The notes beneath the pieces are model-generated. The model searched no databases, was not told the DNA's origin, and saw nothing but the letters and a program-made list of their open reading frames with translations. From positions 1 to 64,000 of the forward strand of contig WFYC01000034.1 of assembly GCA_015490295.1 (NCBI GenBank): 64,000 nucleotides of DNA. Direction: 5' to 3'. The stretch comes from Hydrogenimonas sp. GTDB taxonomy: Bacteria; Campylobacterota; Campylobacteria; Campylobacterales; Hydrogenimonadaceae. Below are positions 23,048 to 34,510 of this stretch, piece after piece (within the stretch, counting starts at the first letter, position 1; every line of letters starts with the position of its first letter). A program made the translations under genes and the position numbers.

Positions 23048-24237
23048 GATATATCGCCTTAAAGTTGCTATGGGGAGACAAAGCCAAATTTTTGGGGCTG
23101 GTGTTCGGCATAGCATTTACCTCTTTTATGATCACCTTCGCACTCTCCTATCTCGCCGGATTTTTGACAAGAGGGTTTGCACTCATAGATGAAAATCCCA
23201 ATGTAGATATATGGGTGATGGATCCATCTGTAACGTCCACGGAGCTGACGACCCAAATCCCGCTAAGTATGATGTATAGAGTCAAAAGTATCGAAGGTGT
23301 CGCATATGCTGCACCTCTGTTGCTAAAAAATATAGACATTAGATTCGAAAATGGGATGTTTCAAAAGGCCCAGATGATCGCCGCAGATGATGCAACCCTT
23401 GCCGGTGTCCCCAAGCCCGATACAACAAGGGATCTTTTATATATTCCAAACAGTGTAATAGCCGATACGGGAGGCACCTCGGACAAACTGATGACACCGG
23501 ATATTGTAAGCTACGATTTTACGAATAGAACAATAGATTTGAATGAACCGTTAAGAAGAGTAAGGCCCGGTGACCTGATGCTGATAAAAAACAGACTTAT
23601 CAGAGTTGTAGGAATTTCAAAAACCATTGCTAGATTTCCTCCAAGAATACTCATATACACCCGATACAAAACCGCCTCTTATCTTTATCCATCCATAAAA
23701 AACAAAACGACTTTTATACTGGTGAAAGCAAAAAAGGGAGCCAATCTAGAAAAAATTGTTAAAAAGATAGAAAAAGAGACCTCTCTTAGAGCCAGAACAT
23801 CCCAACAGTTTAAAAAAGATACCGTAAGGTGGTATATGATTAACTCGGAAGATGTAGGAGATATGGTATCTATGCTACTGCTTGCGATGATTGTAGGGTT
23901 TGGGGTGACCGGTATAATGATGTATATGTTCACATATGAAAATCTGAAACAGTATGCCATTTTAAAAGCTATTGGAGCTTCCCAAAAACTTTTGGTATCG
24001 ACCGTTTTCTTTCAGGCTTTTGTCAGTGCTGCAATAAGCGTCGGGTTCGGTATAGGTTTTTGTGCACTGTTGGGAGATTTTCTGTTCGTTTCGGAGCTAG
24101 ACTATCCTTTTAGAATGATGTGGTTCGCTCCTGTTATCGGAGTTATCGGGGTCTTTTTTATAAGCTTTGTAGTAGCGCTTGTCAGTATATACCCTGTTTT
24201 GAAGATGGATCCGAGCATCGTTTTTTCAAGAAGATAG
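23044..24237 (+). CDS. DevC/MacB-like FtsX-family ABC permease
   Basis: 397 aa. Helix at about 15-40, a long periplasmic domain (about 45-270), then three helices near 275-300, 320-350 and 365-390: the four-helix FtsX/MacB layout without a fused ATPase. ILKAIGASQKLL is the conserved coupling helix segment, and LKMDPSIVFSRR the usual C-terminal end. With the two upstream genes it forms a DevABC-like exporter; substrate unknown (glycolipids, peptides and siderophores are known for relatives). Confidence 0.9.
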   Translation: MRYIALKLLWGDKAKFLGLVFGIAFTSFMITFALSYLAGFLTRGFALIDENPNVDIWVMDPSVTSTELTTQIPLSMMYRVKSIEGVAYAAPLLLKNIDIRFENGMFQKAQMIAADDATLAGVPKPDTTRDLLYIPNSVIADTGGTSDKLMTPDIVSYDFTNRTIDLNEPLRRVRPGDLMLIKNRLIRVVGISKTIARFPPRILIYTRYKTASYLYPSIKNKTTFILVKAKKGANLEKIVKKIEKETSLRARTSQQFKKDTVRWYMINSEDVGDMVSMLLLAMIVGFGVTGIMMYMFTYENLKQYAILKAIGASQKLLVSTVFFQAFVSAAISVGFGIGFCALLGDFLFVSELDYPFRMMWFAPVIGVIGVFFISFVVALVSIYPVLKMDPSIVFSRR

Positions 24238-24447
24238 AAAATTGTAATCCAGGTCCTATCATGAAATAGTGTTTGTCAAAACATTTACAAATAGTCTCAT
24301 ACGCCACTTCGGTTGTTTTACATGATATGCTCGAAGCACGGTTGTTCATTATCACAAGTGTATGCAATATTCTCTTTCAACCGTAAAACCGTAGGAGATA
24401 CGTTTTTAGAAGTGCTCTTTCTTTTGAAGATGGAGATATAAAAAGAG

Positions 24448-24633
24448 TCAGCCGAAAATCTTTGAAATTCGCTGCCAGACGCTTTTTTGCCGAGGCTCTT
24501 TTGTAATACGCTCATCCACAAAGTCGGGATCGGGCTTCATTAGCTCTTTGTTGAAAGGTATGCTCTTTTTTGTACGCTCTTTTCGTCTGATCCTCGGTTG
24601 GCGTTTTTTTGCCGGGGCCTGAGGTATACACAT
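24448..24633 (-). CDS. small basic hypothetical protein
   Basis: 61 aa from the ATG at 24633, chosen for a near-perfect AAAAGGAG 5 nt upstream; the frame stays open above it but without a start site. Very basic N-terminal half (KKRQPRIRRKERTKK) and an acidic middle (LMKPDPDFVDERI). No signal or helix of membrane type. Divergent from fmt. Not recognised; nucleic-acid or ribosome binding is a guess from charge only. The 210 bp downstream to the exporter gene hold nothing I can assign. Confidence 0.55.
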   Translation of the reverse strand: MCIPQAPAKKRQPRIRRKERTKKSIPFNKELMKPDPDFVDERITKEPRQKSVWQRISKIFG

Positions 24634-24806
24634 CCGGACTCCTTTTGAATTGTTCTGGTACCATTTTACACTCTTTTTGTGTACTCTGTATGCAAGAGGG
24701 TTTATCTGATTCTCAATGATGCGGTGGTAACATCCGTTTTTGGTTTCAGTGTATCGATGTTGCCTAAAAATCGCAATATCGGTCAAAAAATTTTGAGGAG
24801 CCCGGT

Positions 24807-25718
24807 TTGAAGATAGTTTTTATGGGAACGCCCGAGTATGCCGACACTATTTTGAAAAGTTTGATTGCGCAGAGCGGTATGGAGGTGGTATCTGTATATA
24901 CGCAGCCGGACAAACCGGTAGGCAGAAAGAGGGTAATGACGCCTTCTGCGGTAAAGGTTACGGCACTGGAAGAGGGTATTTGCTGCCGTCAGCCCGCTAC
25001 ACTCAAAGATGATGAGGTCGCAAAAGAGATAAGAGAGGATTCTCCCGATTTCATCGTGGTTGCGGCTTACGGACAGATACTTCCGAAAAAGATCCTCGAT
25101 ATCGCACCCTGTATAAATCTTCACGCTTCGCTGCTGCCCAAGTATCGCGGTGCGAGCCCTATACAGCAGGCGCTGCTCAATGGCGACAGAGAGACGGGTG
25201 TGACTGCCATGCTTATGGAGGAGGGTCTAGACAGCGGGCCGGTGCTTGTGTGGAGCGTCACTCCGATCGGGATACGGGATCGTAAAAACGAACTTTTCGA
25301 CCGTCTTGGTACAATGGCGGCCGATCTTACCGTGGAGACACTGGAAAAATACCCATTTTTGGTACCGCTGCCGCAGTGCGATGCAGATGCTACCTATTGC
25401 AAAAAGATATCCAGAAGTGACGGATTGGTGTCGTTCGATATGCCTGCCATACAGATATATAACCGTTTCAGGGCCTACGAGGGGTGGCCCGGTATCTATC
25501 TTGAGAGCGGTCTCAAGCTGATCGATCTCGAACTCGAAGAGGCATCGGAAAAAGGAGGGCCTGGAAAGATATTGGCCGTAGATTCGGATGGTGTAACCGT
25601 TGCCTGTCGTGAAGGTGCGCTAAAGATCAAGAGGGTGCAGCCGGCTTCCAAGAGGAGTATGGACGCTCTGAGTTATATCCGCGGCAAAAGGCTGGATGTT
25701 GAAGATATATTCGTTTGA
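24807..25718 (+). CDS. fmt: methionyl-tRNA formyltransferase
   Basis: Formylates initiator Met-tRNA using 10-formyl-THF. 303 aa with start TTG at 24807 (after GAGGAG). Motifs: VFMGTPEYAD at the N-terminus, INLHASLLPKYRGASPIQ with the catalytic Asn-His, GVTAMLMEEGLDSGPVL with the Asp, and the C-terminal OB-like domain (residues about 205-300). Normal length. Its 3' end overlaps birA by 23 nt; fmt-birA-parA-parB form one run. Confidence 0.95.
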   Translation: MKIVFMGTPEYADTILKSLIAQSGMEVVSVYTQPDKPVGRKRVMTPSAVKVTALEEGICCRQPATLKDDEVAKEIREDSPDFIVVAAYGQILPKKILDIAPCINLHASLLPKYRGASPIQQALLNGDRETGVTAMLMEEGLDSGPVLVWSVTPIGIRDRKNELFDRLGTMAADLTVETLEKYPFLVPLPQCDADATYCKKISRSDGLVSFDMPAIQIYNRFRAYEGWPGIYLESGLKLIDLELEEASEKGGPGKILAVDSDGVTVACREGALKIKRVQPASKRSMDALSYIRGKRLDVEDIFV

Positions 25719-26334
25719 AACTCTCCCCTCTACACAGAGGTGGATCGAAGAGCGGTTGTCGGAAAAAAGAGTCGCTCCGCCGTGTGCCGTAATAGCAAAG
25801 ATGCAAACAGACGGAATCGGCAGCCGTGAAAACAGGTGGATCGGAAAGAGGGGAAACTTTTTCGCTTCCATTCTGCTGGCGCAAGAGTCTCTTCCCGAAG
25901 ATCTTCCGCTTGGAGCCACTTCTATATATTTTGCGTTTTTGATGAAAGATACGTTGAAAAAAATGGGGTCGGAAGTTTGGCTGAAATGGCCCAACGATTT
26001 TTATCTTGAAGGGTCCAAAATAGGGGGCTGTATCACTGCAAAAAAGAGTAAAAACATAATCGTAGGCATTGGTATCAATATAGTCGATGCACCCCACGGT
26101 TTCGGGGTTTTGGATATAAAAACCGAGCCGAAGGAACTTTTGGAAACGTTTTTGAAAAATTTGAAAAAACCGCCTTCATGGAAGCAGATTTTTAGCAACT
26201 ATAGTTTAGAATTTGAAAAGAGTAAAAACTACTGTACCCATGACGGGAGTGAAATAGTGCAATTGAGCAATGCCGTTTTGCAAAGTGACGGATCGCTGAT
26301 GATAGGCAAAAGAAGGGTTGTGAGTTTAAGATGA
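25696..26334 (+). CDS. birA: biotin--protein ligase (BirA catalytic form)
   Basis: Attaches biotin to the biotin carboxyl carrier protein of acetyl-CoA carboxylase. 212 aa, the short form with no N-terminal DNA-binding domain, so it should be a ligase only, not a repressor. Motifs: TLPSTQRW, the biotinyl-AMP loop TDGIGSRENRW (GRGRxxR-like, here reduced), LKWPNDFYLEGSKIGG and IVGIGINI. Starts within fmt and ends 4 nt inside parA. Confidence 0.92.
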   Translation: MLKIYSFETLPSTQRWIEERLSEKRVAPPCAVIAKMQTDGIGSRENRWIGKRGNFFASILLAQESLPEDLPLGATSIYFAFLMKDTLKKMGSEVWLKWPNDFYLEGSKIGGCITAKKSKNIIVGIGINIVDAPHGFGVLDIKTEPKELLETFLKNLKKPPSWKQIFSNYSLEFEKSKNYCTHDGSEIVQLSNAVLQSDGSLMIGKRRVVSLR

Positions 26335-27119
26335 GTGAAATTATTACTATAGCCAACCAAAAAGGCGGGGTGGGAAAGACGACGACGGCTGTTAACCTGG
26401 CGGCCTCTTTGGCGGTTGCCGAAAAGAGAGTTTTGCTGATAGATGCCGATCCTCAGGCTAACGCCACAACCAGTCTCGGTTTTCACCGTAACGACTACGA
26501 ATACAATATCTACCACGTCCTTATCGGGGCGAAAAAGATCTCCGATACCATCTTGAAGACGACACTTCCTACTCTCCATCTGGTTCCTTCGAATATCGGG
26601 CTGGTAGGAGTCGAGAAGGAGTTTTACGACTCGGAAACGAGAAAGGGGCGTGAACTTGTTCTGAAGCGCAAGATCGACGAAGTGAAAAAAGAGTACGACT
26701 TTATCATCATAGACTCTCCTCCGGCTCTCGGACCGATCACAATCAATGCGCTTAGTGCCGCACATTCGGTTATAATACCGATTCAGTGCGAGTTTTTCGC
26801 GCTCGAGGGTCTGGCCCAACTCCTGAACACTATACGCCTTATCAAGAAGACGATCAATCCGAAGCTCAAGATCAAGGGTTTTTTGCCTACAATGTACAGC
26901 GGTCAGAATAATCTATCCAAGCAGGTCTTCGCGGATCTGACGCAACACTTCAAAAGCAAGCTCTTCAAATCTACGGAAGATGACGAGTTCATTGTCATTC
27001 CGCGCAACGTGAAACTGGCAGAGAGTCCAAGCTTCGGCAAGCCCGTAATACTCTACGACATAAAGTCTACAGGTTCGAGGGCTTATCAGCACCTGGCCGA
27101 GGCAATTTTGGCGACATAA
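26331..27119 (+). CDS. parA: ParA/Soj chromosome partitioning ATPase
   Basis: 262 aa. Deviant Walker A KGGVGKTT with Lys11 and Lys16, LLIDADPQANATT, and IDSPPALGPITINAL. It forms dynamic nucleoid-bound dimers that move ParB-bound origins. Normal length. Directly followed by parB (9 nt). Origin-proximal location would be usual, but I see no origin or parS site in this window. Confidence 0.95.
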   Translation: MSEIITIANQKGGVGKTTTAVNLAASLAVAEKRVLLIDADPQANATTSLGFHRNDYEYNIYHVLIGAKKISDTILKTTLPTLHLVPSNIGLVGVEKEFYDSETRKGRELVLKRKIDEVKKEYDFIIIDSPPALGPITINALSAAHSVIIPIQCEFFALEGLAQLLNTIRLIKKTINPKLKIKGFLPTMYSGQNNLSKQVFADLTQHFKSKLFKSTEDDEFIVIPRNVKLAESPSFGKPVILYDIKSTGSRAYQHLAEAILAT

Positions 27120-27128
27120 GAGAAGAGT

Positions 27129-28010
27129 ATGGGAAAAAAAGCGAAAAACAGGTCCCTCGGAAGAGGCCTTGGGGCCATACTCGGCGAAGTTGCCGAAGCG
27201 TATGAAAACGAGTTTCAATCCGGTACAGATACGCACGAGAAGGTAGTCGAGATTCCGCTTTCCGAGATTGTGCCGAATCCATACCAGCCCAGAAAACATT
27301 TCGACGAAGATGCCATAAGAGAGCTTGCCGAGTCTATAAAGCGGCATGGGCTGCTCCAGCCGGTCGTGGTTATCGAGCAGAACGGCGACTATGTACTTAT
27401 TGCCGGGGAGCGTCGTGTACGTGCGAGCAGGGTGGCCGGTCTTGAAACAATACGCGCAATAGTGGCCGATATAGACCGCTCCCGCTTCAGAGAGCTGGCT
27501 CTGATAGAGAATATTCAGCGCGAAGCGCTGAATCCGATAGAGCTTGCCGAGTCGTACAAAGAGCTTATAGAGGAGTACGACATTACACAAGAAGAGCTCG
27601 CCAAAACTATCCACAAAAGCAGATCGCAGATCACAAATACGCTCAGACTCCTGCAGTTGGACGACTATGTCCGGCAAAAGGTAGCCTGTTCGCAGATTTC
27701 TCAGGGGCATGCGAAGGTTCTGGCGGGGCTCGACGGCAAAAATCAGCGTATTGTGTGTGATACGATAACCGGCCAGAAGCTTAGTGTGCGCGAAACGGAG
27801 CAGCTCGTATCAAGGCTCAGGGGTGAATCCGGAAACAAGAGTAGACCGGAGAGTTCCGAAAGAGCAGGCGGGTTCGACCTGGGGCCCTATTCAAAAATTA
27901 TAAAAGAGCATATTCCTTTCAAGGTGAAAGTGAAGAGAGAGAAAGTCGAAATAGAGCTCAAAAATGAAGATGAACTGAAATCTTTTCTGAAAAGGTTTTC
28001 AAAAAAATAG
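27129..28010 (+). CDS. parB: ParB/Spo0J chromosome partitioning protein
   Basis: 293 aa CTP-dependent centromere-binding protein. N-terminal basic segment (KNRSLGRGLGAILGE), CTPase motifs GLLQPVVV and GERRVRAS followed by ENIQREALNPIE, helix-turn-helix DITQEELAKTIHKSRSQITNTLRLL, and a C-terminal dimerisation domain. Ends 132 bp before atpF', the gap probably holding the ATP synthase promoter. Confidence 0.95.
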   Translation: MGKKAKNRSLGRGLGAILGEVAEAYENEFQSGTDTHEKVVEIPLSEIVPNPYQPRKHFDEDAIRELAESIKRHGLLQPVVVIEQNGDYVLIAGERRVRASRVAGLETIRAIVADIDRSRFRELALIENIQREALNPIELAESYKELIEEYDITQEELAKTIHKSRSQITNTLRLLQLDDYVRQKVACSQISQGHAKVLAGLDGKNQRIVCDTITGQKLSVRETEQLVSRLRGESGNKSRPESSERAGGFDLGPYSKIIKEHIPFKVKVKREKVEIELKNEDELKSFLKRFSKK

Positions 28011-28103
28011 AATGAATCTGTTGGGAGAGTCACTCTTTTGATCCATGCTTAACTATGGAAACTGGAGTATTCAGGTTATCCTTAATTTTTAATTTTGGAT
28101 AAA

Positions 28104-28110
28104 TATGATA
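28104..28110 (+). promoter_or_regulatory. putative -10 of the ATP synthase operon
   Basis: TATGATA in an AT-rich region preceded by T-rich runs (TTAATTTTTAATTTT), the promoter style of Campylobacterota; 33 nt before the ATG at 28143. Confidence 0.4.
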
Positions 28111-28142
28111 ACATTGCCCAATTTTTTGAAAGGAGAGTGTGC

Positions 28143-28565
28143 ATGCTGGATATTGTTCCTTCTTTAATGCTGGTTGTGGCAGTTGTCTTTCTTGTGCTGC
28201 TGATACTGCTTAACAGCTGGCTTTATCAACCGCTCTTGGCGTTTATGGATGAGCGCGACAAGAGTATCCGCAAAGACTTGGAAAACATTGACTCTACAGG
28301 TTCCGATGTGGAAGAGCTGAAGGCAAAGACAGAAGCGATCATCACGGAGGCGAAAAACGAAGCCGCAGCATTGAGAGCCAAAACCATCGAAGAGTCGAAG
28401 CTTCTTGCCATGAGTAAAATAGAGGCGAAAAAAGAGGAGCTCGAGAAGAGGTATCAGGAGTTCCTGGTCGAGCTGAAAAAAGAGGAGGAGCAGCTAAAAA
28501 GCGAGCTTCTTTCACAGATGCCGCTCTTCAAAGAGTCTTTGAAAGCCAAGTTTAGTCAAATCTAA
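28143..28565 (+). CDS. atpF': ATP synthase F0 subunit b' (AtpF')
   Basis: 140 aa peripheral-stalk subunit. ATG at 28143 chosen for the GAAAGGAG just upstream; a frame 16 codons longer lacks a site. One N-terminal helix (LMLVVAVVFLVLLILLNSWLYQPLL) then a long charged helix that pairs with subunit b. Having both b' and b is typical of Campylobacterota and phototrophs. First gene of atpF'FHAGDC. Confidence 0.92.
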   Translation: MLDIVPSLMLVVAVVFLVLLILLNSWLYQPLLAFMDERDKSIRKDLENIDSTGSDVEELKAKTEAIITEAKNEAAALRAKTIEESKLLAMSKIEAKKEELEKRYQEFLVELKKEEEQLKSELLSQMPLFKESLKAKFSQI

Positions 28566-28575
28566 AGGAGAAAAC

Positions 28576-29097
28576 GTGCGAAAAATATTGTTGACGGCGG
28601 CACTTTTCCTTCCGGCCATACTGCTCGCTTCGGAAGCTGAAGTTTCGAACGGCGGGACAGATTTCGTTCCCCGTCTCGTAAACTTCATAATTTTCGTAGC
28701 GATACTCTACTATTTTGCAGCCGAACCTGTAAAAAACTTCTTCAAAGGCAGAACTGCCGATATCGCGACGCGTCTTGAAGAGGTGCAAAAGAGGCTGAAG
28801 GCTACGAAACAGGCGAAAGAGGATGCACGTGCGGAGTACGAAGCCGCGCAGACAACAGCCGAAGAGATTATCGAAGCGGCAAAGAAGGAGTCTCAGCTTC
28901 TTGCGAAAAAACTGGACGAACAGCTGCACAACGAGTTGGAAAACCTCGAAAAACTGCAGGAAGAGAAGATGGAAGTGGAAAAGCGTCAGTTGGTAAGAAG
29001 AACGGTGACGGAAGTGCTTTCCGAGCTCTTCAAAGGCGATGCGATCGGTATGGATGAGAAAAAGTTCGTAAATCTCATCATGAAGAAGGTGGCCTGA
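28576..29097 (+). CDS. atpF: ATP synthase F0 subunit b
   Basis: 173 aa stator subunit. A cleavable-looking N-terminal hydrophobic stretch (LLTAALFLPAILLAS) is followed by a second helix (LVNFIIFVAILYYFAAEP) and a long coiled-coil helix (about 55-150). The extra N-terminal segment is common in epsilonproteobacterial b subunits. 10 nt after atpF', 1 nt before atpH. Confidence 0.93.
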   Translation: MRKILLTAALFLPAILLASEAEVSNGGTDFVPRLVNFIIFVAILYYFAAEPVKNFFKGRTADIATRLEEVQKRLKATKQAKEDARAEYEAAQTTAEEIIEAAKKESQLLAKKLDEQLHNELENLEKLQEEKMEVEKRQLVRRTVTEVLSELFKGDAIGMDEKKFVNLIMKKVA

Positions 29098-29098
29098 T

Positions 29099-29632
29099 AT
29101 GGAGATGTTGATAGCGAAGCGTTACGTCAAGGCGCTGATAGAGGCGGTCGGCGATAAAAAAGTGACGGCGGCGACCAAGAGTCTCGAAGCGATCGCAAAA
29201 GCTTTCGAAGATAGAAAGTTTGCGGAACTCATGATCTCTCCCGAGGTTAAAAAGAGCCAAAAAGAGGAGCTGGTTCTGGCGATTGCCGGAGAAAAGTGCG
29301 ATCCCAAAATCGCAAATTTCATCAAAGTTCTCAATCTGCACGGCAGGCTGGGGCTTATTCCGGAAATAGTGCACCTGCTTCAAAAAGAGCTTCAAAGGCG
29401 TGCAAACCGCTATGAAGGGGTAGTGGAAAGCAGTGTCCGGCTCGACAAAAAACAGCTGGGTGAACTCGAAAGCTCGCTCTCGAAATATGTAAACGCCACA
29501 GTCGCGCTGCGCCAGGTCAAGAGCAAGGGTGAAGGTATAAAGGTTGTAATCGAAGATCTGGGGCTGGAGGCGAGTTTTTCGAAAGAGCGCGTCGCTTCGG
29601 ATATGATAAACCACATTTTAAAAGCTTTGTAA
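29099..29632 (+). CDS. atpH: ATP synthase F1 subunit delta
   Basis: 177 aa OSCP/delta subunit connecting F1 to the peripheral stalk. Helical N-terminal domain (IAKRYVKALIEAV) and C-terminal domain with VESSVRLDKKQLGELESSL and GIKVVIEDLGLEASFS (usual form RIDPxLIGGxxI; the Ile-Gly-Gly stretch is degenerate here). Normal length and place. Confidence 0.93.
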   Translation: MEMLIAKRYVKALIEAVGDKKVTAATKSLEAIAKAFEDRKFAELMISPEVKKSQKEELVLAIAGEKCDPKIANFIKVLNLHGRLGLIPEIVHLLQKELQRRANRYEGVVESSVRLDKKQLGELESSLSKYVNATVALRQVKSKGEGIKVVIEDLGLEASFSKERVASDMINHILKAL

Positions 29633-29652
29633 AATAGAAAGGAGAATCGGTA

Positions 29653-31164
29653 GTGTCTAAACTTCAAGCAGATGAAATCAGCTCGATTATCAAAGAGCGT
29701 ATCGAGAATTTTGAGTTGAGTGTCGATATCGATGAGACGGGGAAAGTTGTCAGCATAGCTGACGGAATCGCACAGGTGTTCGGCCTCAACAACGTAATGG
29801 CCGGCGAGATGGTCGAGTTCGAAAATGGCGAGCGTGGAATCGTCTTGAACCTCGAAGAGGCCAGTGTGGGTGTGGTCATCCTCGGAAAAGGGCTCGGTGT
29901 CCGTGAAGGCATGAGTGTTAAGCGCCTCGGAGAGCTTCTCAAAGTTCCGGTAGGACCGGAAATTGTCGGACGTGTCGTCAACGCGCTCGGAGAGCCTGTC
30001 GACGGAAAAGGCCCGATCGAGGCCAAGGAGTATCGCTTCGTTGAAGAGAAGGCACCGGGAATCATGGCCCGAAAATCGGTTCATGAACCGCTGCAGACAG
30101 GTATCAAAGCGATCGACGCGCTTGTTCCTATCGGAAGGGGACAGCGTGAGCTGATCATCGGTGACCGCCAGACCGGTAAAACTACCGTAGCCATCGATTC
30201 GATCATCAATCAGAAGGGCCAGGGAGTCACATGTATCTATGTGGCCATAGGTCAGAAGCAGTCTACTGTAGCGTCGATTGTGCGCAAGCTTGAAGAGCAC
30301 GGTGCGATGGAGTATACCATCGTTGTAAATGCAGGCGCCTCTGAATCTGCCGCTCTGCAGTTCCTTGCTCCGTATGCCGGTGTTACAATGGGAGAGTATT
30401 TCCGTGACAACGGTCAGCATGCCCTTATAATATACGATGACTTGAGTAAGCATGCGGTTGCATACAGGGAGATGTCTCTTATTCTTAGAAGACCTCCGGG
30501 CCGTGAAGCGTTCCCGGGTGACGTTTTCTACCTGCATTCACGTCTTCTCGAGCGAGCCGCCAAGCTGAATGACGAACTGGGTGCCGGTTCTTTGACGGCT
30601 CTGCCTATCATCGAAACACAGGCGGGCGACGTTTCTGCATATATTCCGACAAACGTCATATCTATCACCGACGGCCAGATATTTCTCGAAACCAACCTCT
30701 TCAACTCTGGTATACGACCTGCTATCAATGTCGGTATTTCCGTCTCCAGGGTCGGTGGAGCCGCTCAGATAAAAGCGACAAAACAGGTTTCCGGTACTCT
30801 GCGTCTTGACCTTGCGCAGTATCGTGAACTCGAGGCGTTTGCGCAGTTTGCGAGTGACCTGGACGAAGCGACACGCGCACAGCTCGAGCGCGGTGCGAGA
30901 ATGGTCGAAGTGCTGAAGCAGCCTCCTTATTCACCTCTTCCGATCGAAAAGCAGGTGCTTATTATCTATGCGGGTGCAAACGGCTATCTCGATGACATTC
31001 CGGTCAATGCTGTTACGAAATTCGAAGCGGAGCTCTATCCGTTCGTCGAAGCCAACCATCCGGAAGTCCTCACTCAGATCAGAGAGAAGAAGAAGATCGA
31101 CGAAGAGACTGAAGAGTTGATGAAGAAGGCGCTGGAAGAATTCAAAACTTCATTCAGCGCGTAA
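29653..31164 (+). CDS. atpA: ATP synthase F1 subunit alpha
   Basis: 503 aa, start GTG at 29653 after AAAGGAG. Nucleotide-binding but non-catalytic alpha subunit: [15 protein letters not shown] Walker [38 protein letters not shown] with the arginine finger region [10 protein letters not shown] (here [10 protein letters not shown]). Very well conserved, normal length. Confidence 0.98.
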   Translation: MSKLQADEISSIIKERIENFELSVDIDETGKVVSIADGIAQVFGLNNVMAGEMVEFENGERGIVLNLEEASVGVVILGKGLGVREGMSVKRLGELLKVPVGPEIVGRVVNALGEPVDGKGPIEAKEYRFVEEKAPGIMARKSVHEPLQTGIKAIDALVPIGRGQRELIIGDRQTGKTTVAIDSIINQKGQGVTCIYVAIGQKQSTVASIVRKLEEHGAMEYTIVVNAGASESAALQFLAPYAGVTMGEYFRDNGQHALIIYDDLSKHAVAYREMSLILRRPPGREAFPGDVFYLHSRLLERAAKLNDELGAGSLTALPIIETQAGDVSAYIPTNVISITDGQIFLETNLFNSGIRPAINVGISVSRVGGAAQIKATKQVSGTLRLDLAQYRELEAFAQFASDLDEATRAQLERGARMVEVLKQPPYSPLPIEKQVLIIYAGANGYLDDIPVNAVTKFEAELYPFVEANHPEVLTQIREKKKIDEETEELMKKALEEFKTSFSA

Positions 31165-31180
31165 GCGTTAAGGATCAACG

Positions 31181-33504
<2,324 letters not shown>

Positions 33505-33534
33505 TGAGCTTGCTATCCTAAGTAAAGGATACAT

Positions 33535-33927
33535 ATGGATACAATGAAACTGGAAATAGTGACACCTACGGGTCCGATATTTTCAGGCGATGTAAAATCT
33601 GCAACCTTCCCCGGTGCGGAGGGTGAATTCGGAGTTCTTCCCGAGCACGCATCGCTTGTCTCTTTGCTGGATGCCGGTGTTATCGAGATTGAAAAGAGTG
33701 ACGGCACTAAAGAGTCTATCGTAATCGACTCGGGGTATGTAAAGGTCGATGAAGAGAAGACGCTTGTAGTAGTCGAAGGTGCCGTACCGATCATCGGCGA
33801 AACCGAAAGTGAAATCGCCAAAGCTATCGCCGAGGCAAAAGAGCTTGTTGAAAAAGCGGGCAACTCCGACATCGCTATCGCCAATGTCGAAGCGAAAGTC
33901 GAAGCTGCCGCCAAGACCAGATTCTAA
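33535..33927 (+). CDS. atpC: ATP synthase F1 subunit epsilon
   Basis: 130 aa. Beta-sandwich domain (KLEIVTPTGPIFSGDVKSATFPGAEGEFGVLPEHASLVSLL is the conserved stretch, seen in pieces) and a C-terminal helical pair. Regulates ATP hydrolysis and links gamma to the c ring. ATG after AAAGGATAC. Last atp gene; atpB and atpE are absent from the window, as expected for this phylum. Confidence 0.96.
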   Translation: MDTMKLEIVTPTGPIFSGDVKSATFPGAEGEFGVLPEHASLVSLLDAGVIEIEKSDGTKESIVIDSGYVKVDEEKTLVVVEGAVPIIGETESEIAKAIAEAKELVEKAGNSDIAIANVEAKVEAAAKTRF

Positions 33928-33930
33928 ATT

Positions 33931-34506
33931 ATGTTCGAGATTGTAGGCGGATATCTCGACCGCAGTAGCCCGATAACGATCTTCGTTTTGGGAGTGCTCT
34001 CCTTCTATCTGTTTATTACCGTATGGATTTTCGTCTATCGATACCTGGCTCTTGGCCGGTGGCTCTCGAGAGAGAGCGACTCGCTGGAGCAGATGCACAT
34101 GGGGTCCGCCTCCGTATCACCGAAGTCGATTTTGAAAAGCTGCCTGAAAAAGAGCCTGACTCCCAATTCGAGACTTTTGCAGATGTGTGAATATGCGGCA
34201 ACCAAAGAGGCTACCAAGGGGCTGACGACCCTCTCCCTTATTGCCAGTACATCCCCTTTTATCGGCCTTTTCGGTACCGTTATCTCCATTCTTGAAGCTT
34301 TTGCGGGGCTCGGGACACAAAAGAGTGCCACACTCAGCGTTGTGGCTCCTGCGATCAGTGAAGCTCTTGTCGCGACCGCTGCGGGTATTTTCGTCGCGAT
34401 ATTCGCATACAGCTTCCACCTGCTTCTAAAGAGAAAAGCATACGAACTTACTACAACCATATCGATGCAGGCCGATCTGCTCTTATCGGGCAAAAACGGA
34501 AAGTAG
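33931..34506 (+). CDS. tolQ: TolQ/ExbB-type proton-channel subunit
   Basis: 191 aa inner-membrane protein with three helices (about 14-38, 105-130, 145-168). GLTTLSLIASTSPFIGLFGTVISILEAF and SEALVATAAGIFVAIFAYSF are the conserved pore-lining segments. Together with TolR it uses the proton gradient to energise TolA. TolQ is preferred over ExbB because tolB, pal and cpoB follow. Only 3 nt after atpC. Confidence 0.9.
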   Translation: MFEIVGGYLDRSSPITIFVLGVLSFYLFITVWIFVYRYLALGRWLSRESDSLEQMHMGSASVSPKSILKSCLKKSLTPNSRLLQMCEYAATKEATKGLTTLSLIASTSPFIGLFGTVISILEAFAGLGTQKSATLSVVAPAISEALVATAAGIFVAIFAYSFHLLLKRKAYELTTTISMQADLLLSGKNGK

Positions 34507-34510
34507 TCAA

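Noticed and set aside
24238-24447. Remnant gene or small RNA after the exporter permease
   Set aside because: AT-rich, no coherent frame, no hairpin or promoter convincing enough.
27129-28142. parS site near parAB
   Set aside because: I saw no TGTTTCACGTGAAACA-like palindrome in or next to parAB; parS may lie outside the window.
29410-30537. 375-codon open frame antisense to atpH/atpA
   Set aside because: Opposite highly conserved ATP synthase genes; no protein-like features.
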